From Prosapia bicincta (Eukaryota > Arthropoda > Insecta > Hemiptera > Cercopidae), in NCBI GenBank assembly GCA_036971475.1, contig JBAIZL010000002.1, forward strand, positions 235,628,643 through 235,692,642: a stretch of 64,000 bases of DNA, written 5' to 3'. Under the pieces are notes generated by a model, which was not told where the DNA came from, made no database searches, and was given only the letters and a program-made list of their open reading frames with translations. Positions 37,401 through 44,202 of this stretch are shown one piece after another. The stretch's first letter is position 1. Each line of letters begins with the position of its first letter. A program made the translations under genes and the position numbers.

Positions 37401-40400
37401 TACTCTTTCAACTGACATGTTTTCAGATATATTATACGCCTCAAATAATATACCTTTTTTTAATACTGTATATACCTGTAATAAAAAATATATGTTTATC
37501 TAACCAGCAATCAGTCGCGCCCTATTTGTAGTATAAACAGTCATGCATATAGGGAACCCCTAACATTTACAAATTCATTAATTATAAAAAACATTTTCAT
37601 TTAAAACTAAATTTTTAGGTACAAAATTATTAAATATGTAATTTACAAATTTTAGAACAATTTTGCAGCAAGAAAATATTTAAAATTAATTTATAGGAAA
37701 TGTTTAGATGAAAAAATTTGAAACGACACGTCTAGTAAACTAGTCGTTATTTTAATTTCCTTCATGGCATATTGAGAGCTGCTATCTAGTATGCTTGTGA
37801 CAGATTGATTTGTTACATTCATGTTACTTCCTTTTCGTATAACGGTTCTTCTTTATTTAACAGTACATACATCATGGGGCCTATCCTCAAACATTTTCTA
37901 AAATGAAACCAAATTCTGTGTAAGTTCATATCAAACCATTAGATTTGACATAAGTAGCATAGTTCTTGAATTTTCATGAAGCGTTTTTATCAATAAATTT
38001 TAATTTTAATAATTTATCTAGCAAAAAAAAATTTTATAACGTTTCATAATTTGTTAACAAACTTACTTGGATTTTGACTTCTGATAGGACATTTTTGACA
38101 AGTTATATTTTGTTACTCTGCTTGAGCAGTATGGACAAATTTTCAATTGAAGCTTTTTTCAAAAGATGAGGCTTGTAATTGGCTTTGCTATCTTAGCAAT
38201 GAATATTCTTCTAGCAATTTTCGTCCCACTGTTTCCTTATACATGATCTGAACAGTGATTGTTGCCAAATTCAATAATTATTCCGTTGAATTATTCCGGA
38301 TTATTCAATTATAATCCGTTGAAGAATCCGTCATTGGCTATCTCTGTTACTCACTCTATTCACTGAGTATTTATTCTTCATTCTATCAACTACATTAACT
38401 CCTTCCTTTGATAGGTTGTAGAATGAATTCACCTCAAGTTTGAATGAATCTCTTGTTTCATGATAGATTTCATCATCTGAATGTAATGTTGATAATATGA
38501 CGTTTTTTGTTTTTTTCTTTGGAACGTATGAAACCAAAAGTGTTTGATTATGATTAGCCCGAAAACCAAATATACTGCTAAAAACTGTGACACAAATGGT
38601 CGCGCTGTTAGGACAGCCTTAACCGAACAATGGCGCGACACTTTACCTCCACCCCACATCACTGCAGAGCACTTAGTCATGAGATTAACACAAAAAAAGG
38701 TGTCAGATAAGGTCAACAACACATAGCTAGTTTATCAAAACTGTAGTGCGAAAGAATAGAGAATTTCCTTTACACTAACTATTTTTGTTTGGACTCCCCT
38801 AAATGTGAGGCCAATCGCGGGTTAAGATACATAAAATTAAATGTAAGGCTTAATTAATTGTTACTAAAAATCATATTTATTAGGTATTAAATTTTAGTTT
38901 GAATATCACTACTTACTGCACAGTCAATTGGTATACTGCACTGACTTAACCATTTTCTACTTGATTCATTTGCTAGGTACAGTATTTTTTTTTTCATACA
39001 AATAAAAGGTACTATCTGCAACATAAAGTACTACTGTCTTAATTAATGTTTAAAATTAAGAAATTAAATTGAAACTATTTGTTAGTAGATAAGAAATAAA
39101 TATATACAATTTCTAATTACAGTAAAACCTCTCATATCCTAAACCTCTAACATGCTGACATAATATGAAAATAAATTAAGCGTCTTTATTCCGTAAGGCG
39201 TCTTGCTGTCAGGCAAGTTCTCTGGCGCTAGCAGTCAGCTCTTTGTTCTTTCCAAACTCAGCCAGTTTTGTTCGAGTCTACGTATCGTTCAGTATGTATA
39301 TATTCTACAAGATTTTGTGTAGTTGGGTAATATAGTTAATTATTTTACCTAGAATTTGTAATCTACAATATACAGTAAGAAGGAAAAGAGGAAAAACTGT
39401 GTTTTCTATTCTTGAATTTTGTAGTTCATTATGTTTGGTGAAATTTAATCAATCACTTTTACATTAATTTATGACTATCTGAACTTTAATTTTGCAAATT
39501 TGTAAGAACTTACTGAGACAGAATGTTTTCGATCACTCTATGGCGATCTCCATCAGCAAGACAATGATGAAGATCGCCACGGAGCGATAACGCTATGTCT
39601 CAGTAAGTTCTTACAAATTTACAAAACTAAAGCTTGAATAGTCATAAACTAATGTAAAAGTGATTGATGTATTTTCTATATTGCTGTAAGTTACTAACAG
39701 TTACAATCGTGGGTATGGATTCGGGAAGAAGTGTTTTCGAGTGCCTGAAAAACATAGACTTGCTACATGTTGCTTTATGGATTGCAAAAGCATGGGATGA
39801 AATCAGGCTGATAACTTTAGCTAAATCATGAGAAAAACTATTGGTTCATAAAACAATGAGGGGATTGAAAATATATTACAAACAGAAAACCTCGTTACTG
39901 AAACAAATGAAGAAATCGCCGATCTCCTCCGAAACATTTCTGGTTGTAAAGACAGAAACAGTGCTAGCATGAATGAATGGATGAAAGAGGATGAAGTTCA
40001 TGAGATTACTAGTAGTCATATTATGGACTTTGTGAGCACACAGCCAGCGCCTGCCGAAGATGGCAAAAGAAAACAAATAATGACACATAGTGAAGCTTTC
40101 CAGGCAATCGACCTGATGATCAAGTAGGCCTACAACGAACATGATGAAGCTACAGCAGCCGATCATCAACTTTTTCGAAGGGGGAGGAATATTTCATCAA
40201 AGAAAATTTTTCAACAAAACAAGCATACCGCAATTACATCTTTTTTACCAATACTGATAATTAATATACATTAGTATGTACAGTACAGTATTAAGGAACT
40301 GTACATACAGGCATACAACTAAATTGCACAAATAGTTCTATATTGCTATTAAAATATAATTACAATCATCAATAAGTGTAACCTATTTACTTAAAACTAG

Positions 40401-43400
40401 TGTTTTAGTGAAAACTCACGTGAAGAGGGAATCAACAAATACTAAATATTTATAGATAACCAATTGTATTGTTTTTACACAGGACTTGAGCTACTAGTAT
40501 TCACTCATTTACTTTAAACTTTAGAAAATCATCCTCAAAATAGTTTAGGCAAGTTCTATATTTTCAGATTTATGTTTGAAACATAAATAACTTCTATTGT
40601 TAGCATATAACTTTTATAAAATATTTGCTCTCCTTTCTAATATTAGTTATTGTTGAAATAAATACTGTATACAGATGTTAGAATGCCTTTATTGTAAAGA
40701 AAATTACACATCTGTAATTACTTACTTTTCTTACAACTGTAAAGGTTGGGTTTACTATTATGTTGACAACATTGTTGGCTAGTTGAACAATAATTTCGTT
40801 AGGACTGTCATCTAATCTTATAAAATGAATGTTTACAGACCTACTCCAGATTTTAGATGTCCAAACAGCATCGTGAAAATCTCTCCATTCTGTAACAGAT
40901 GAAAAAGTTCACTAATTTTGACCATTGTTAAATTATTTAACTAAACAATATACACAGAGAAATTACTTTCAAAGGAAAATATTAAATTAGTTAAACTCTA
41001 AGACATACATTGATATGTGACACTTGCGTTATAGAAGCACTTACTTTCTTTGTTTAACACAATGAGTGCATCGGGCCTGCATGAACGCCTGTGCTCTAAT
41101 GGCACCTGTGACGGTAGGCATTCATGTACGCCCCGCTCCCCTTCTCAATTCATTGGTTCATTGTGAGGTTAGCCATTGACGAAGAATTTTCTGTTCCTTG
41201 TAGGTTATTGTGCCAGTCTGTATAAAAATTTCGGTTCCTTTTTCTTTTTCATCTCGCCATTGCTAACAGATTAGGGACTATGTTATCATATTAATGTTAC
41301 TTGAAATGTGTTATAGTAGTGTTTATTATTTTTTGTACAATAAATATAGATAATGAAGATGAATTATTGGAGAATATCTAGTTAGGCAAATTTTGTTAGA
41401 GCAAACATTCTCTAATAATTCATCTTTGTTATCCATATTCATTGTAAAAAAAATAATACACACTACTATAACACACCTCAAGTACCACTAATACGATAAC
41501 ATAGTCCCCTGTCCGATAGCAATGGTGGAAAAAAAACAAAATGCACCGAAATGTTCTCAAAGACTTACACAATAACAGTCAAACGATTCAACGTTTTCTG
41601 GCATCAACTAACCTCACAATGAACCAATGAATTGAGAGTGAGACCGAGGCAGACATGAACACCTACGGCGCCAGTAGAGTTTAAGTGTAAAATAGTAACT
41701 CAAGTTGAAAATGGAAACAAAAAATATTATGTTGGACTCTTTTAAAGAAATCGTATAATGAACAATTATTAAAATTGTGCTTTGCTTGGAGAAAACTGTC
41801 TTTTTTTACTCTTTTTTGATTGACAAAGATCATTGTGTGATCGAAATATTTCAATAGTGTGATAAGTTTTTATATGTGTTTATTTATTTATTTCCAAGAG
41901 ATAGCAGTTTTGGACTATTGCCACTAGGTAAGTCTGTCAGTCTCCTATCTAGTCCAAAAATTCCTAAATAAGCTTTAAGCTCTACTAGAACTAACCTAAC
42001 AAAACCTTACAAAAACGAATTTCACCAAAGGAGAAGTGAAGATACTCGAAAATAGCACAAAACCAACATCAAACCAAAATTATAAAGCACAATAGAAAAC
42101 CTCATAGTAGAAACAGAACTGGCAATAAACTTTATAAATTACGAAAACCAAGATAACATTTGAAACACAGCATTACATGAAATCAACAAAATCATCAACA
42201 AAAAAAATCAAAAAAGGAAATCACATCAAAAATAAAATACAAATAAACCAAATAAACAAAAACTATTTGAAAATGAAATAATTGCAACCAAAGCGGACAC
42301 AAGCAACGCTACAGTTATCATATCAAAAACAGAATATAACAAAAAAACAGAAGAATTCATAAAATCAAACAATTGCATAGAATAACGAAGACCCCACTAA
42401 AAATACCAAAACGAAATTATACAATTAGCTAAAAACAATAACAATATATTCAGCCAAAAAAACCCTTACCAATACACAATAGTCAATCCAAAGCCCCCTA
42501 AAATGAATGTCCTCATTAAAATACATAAAGTCAACAATCCCGTAAGACCCTTAATAAATTTCAAAAATGCTCCTGCCTATAAAATATCACAAAATAATCG
42601 CCAACAACCTAAAACACGAACTTAAAGTGGAAAATAAATACACCATAAAAAACTCATTTAAATTAACCAAAAGACTAAAAACAATAAACATAACCAAAAC
42701 CATCAAATTTATATAATTTGATATCACAAACATGTACTCTAATATACCAATAAACAAAACCATCCAAATAATAAAAAACAAATTAACTGATCTTAAAACC
42801 AACCCCAAATACACAAACCAAATTAAAAATGCCTAACGACCATGCTAAACCAAAACCACTTCATATTTAATAATAATATATATAAACAAATAGATGGCTT
42901 AGCAATGGGATCACCCCTCTAAAGTATAATATAAGAAATTTACCTCCAAAACCCTGACGAATTAATCACACAAACCATAAAAACACACGACCCCAACGGA
43001 CATTGGATACAATATGTTGACAATGGATTATATATCTCACAAAATAAAGCAATAAATAATGATATCATCCTAAATGAAATAAAAAACTTACACCCTAACA
43101 TAAAAATCACCCTTACAATAAACAATAAAATAAACTATCTAGACCTAACAATAACCAGAAATACAAGTAAGATTGAATACTCAATTTATAGGAAACCCAC
43201 ACAAACCATTAATACAATACCAAACTACTCTAACCATCCCCCATAACATAAAATGGCTGCTTACAATTTTCTTATATGGAATGCTAAAACTACCTCTAAA
43301 AAATGAAGAAAAAGCCAAAGAAAAACAAATAATATATCAAATAGCCCAAAAAAATGGCGACATTAAGAAAACCTTAGATAAATTAGAATTTAAAATATTA

Positions 43401-44143
43401 AATAAATTAAAACAATCTAAAATCGAACTACAAACAACAACAAAATGGGCCACATTCACATATACAGGGTACAACATAAAAGGAATAACTAAAAAATAAT
43501 AATATTAACATAGCTTACAAAAACACAGGAAACATAATCAATAAAATAAACTAACCAGAAAAAATTATGTCCCACACTTAATAACGGAATATGCAAAATC
43601 GAATGCTCAGACTGTAATAAAATATACATAGGCCAAACAAAAAAGAAATTAAAATACAGATATCAAGAACACCTCAATGCATACATCAAGCCTCAAACTT
43701 ACAACTCAAACTTAGATACACACACCATCAAAAACAAACACGCATTCCCCACATTAGAAAAAGCACAAAAAGGCCTCAAAATGACAATCTGGGAACACCT
43801 ACAAATTTATAAACATAAAAATAATATCATAAAGGAACAAATACAAATAAAATAAAAAAAGATAAATTATTCAACCTAATAGACAAAAACTAACCCCAAG
43901 ACAAACTTAAAAGACTCCCACAGTGCAGTGAATCCGAAAATAGAACAATAACTGTACACCACATCTTATGACAACGGAAATTCCACACAGCTCGCAGTCT
44001 ACTACAATGCCCGGTCAATGATGCTCGATAATGGAGATACTATCAATCTTTGAAAGTTAACTCTCAAAAATACCAAGTAAGATTCTTGTTTAAGTATATA
44101 TAGTGAAAGTGATGAGTGAATACAAGAAAACAGTGTCGCAAAG

Positions 44144-44202
<59 letters not shown>

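Noticed and set aside
38331..38722. Overlapping minus-strand ORFs in the intron between IR exons B and C
   Set aside because: No motif, no splice fit with the IR phases and no repeat end; not enough to call a gene.
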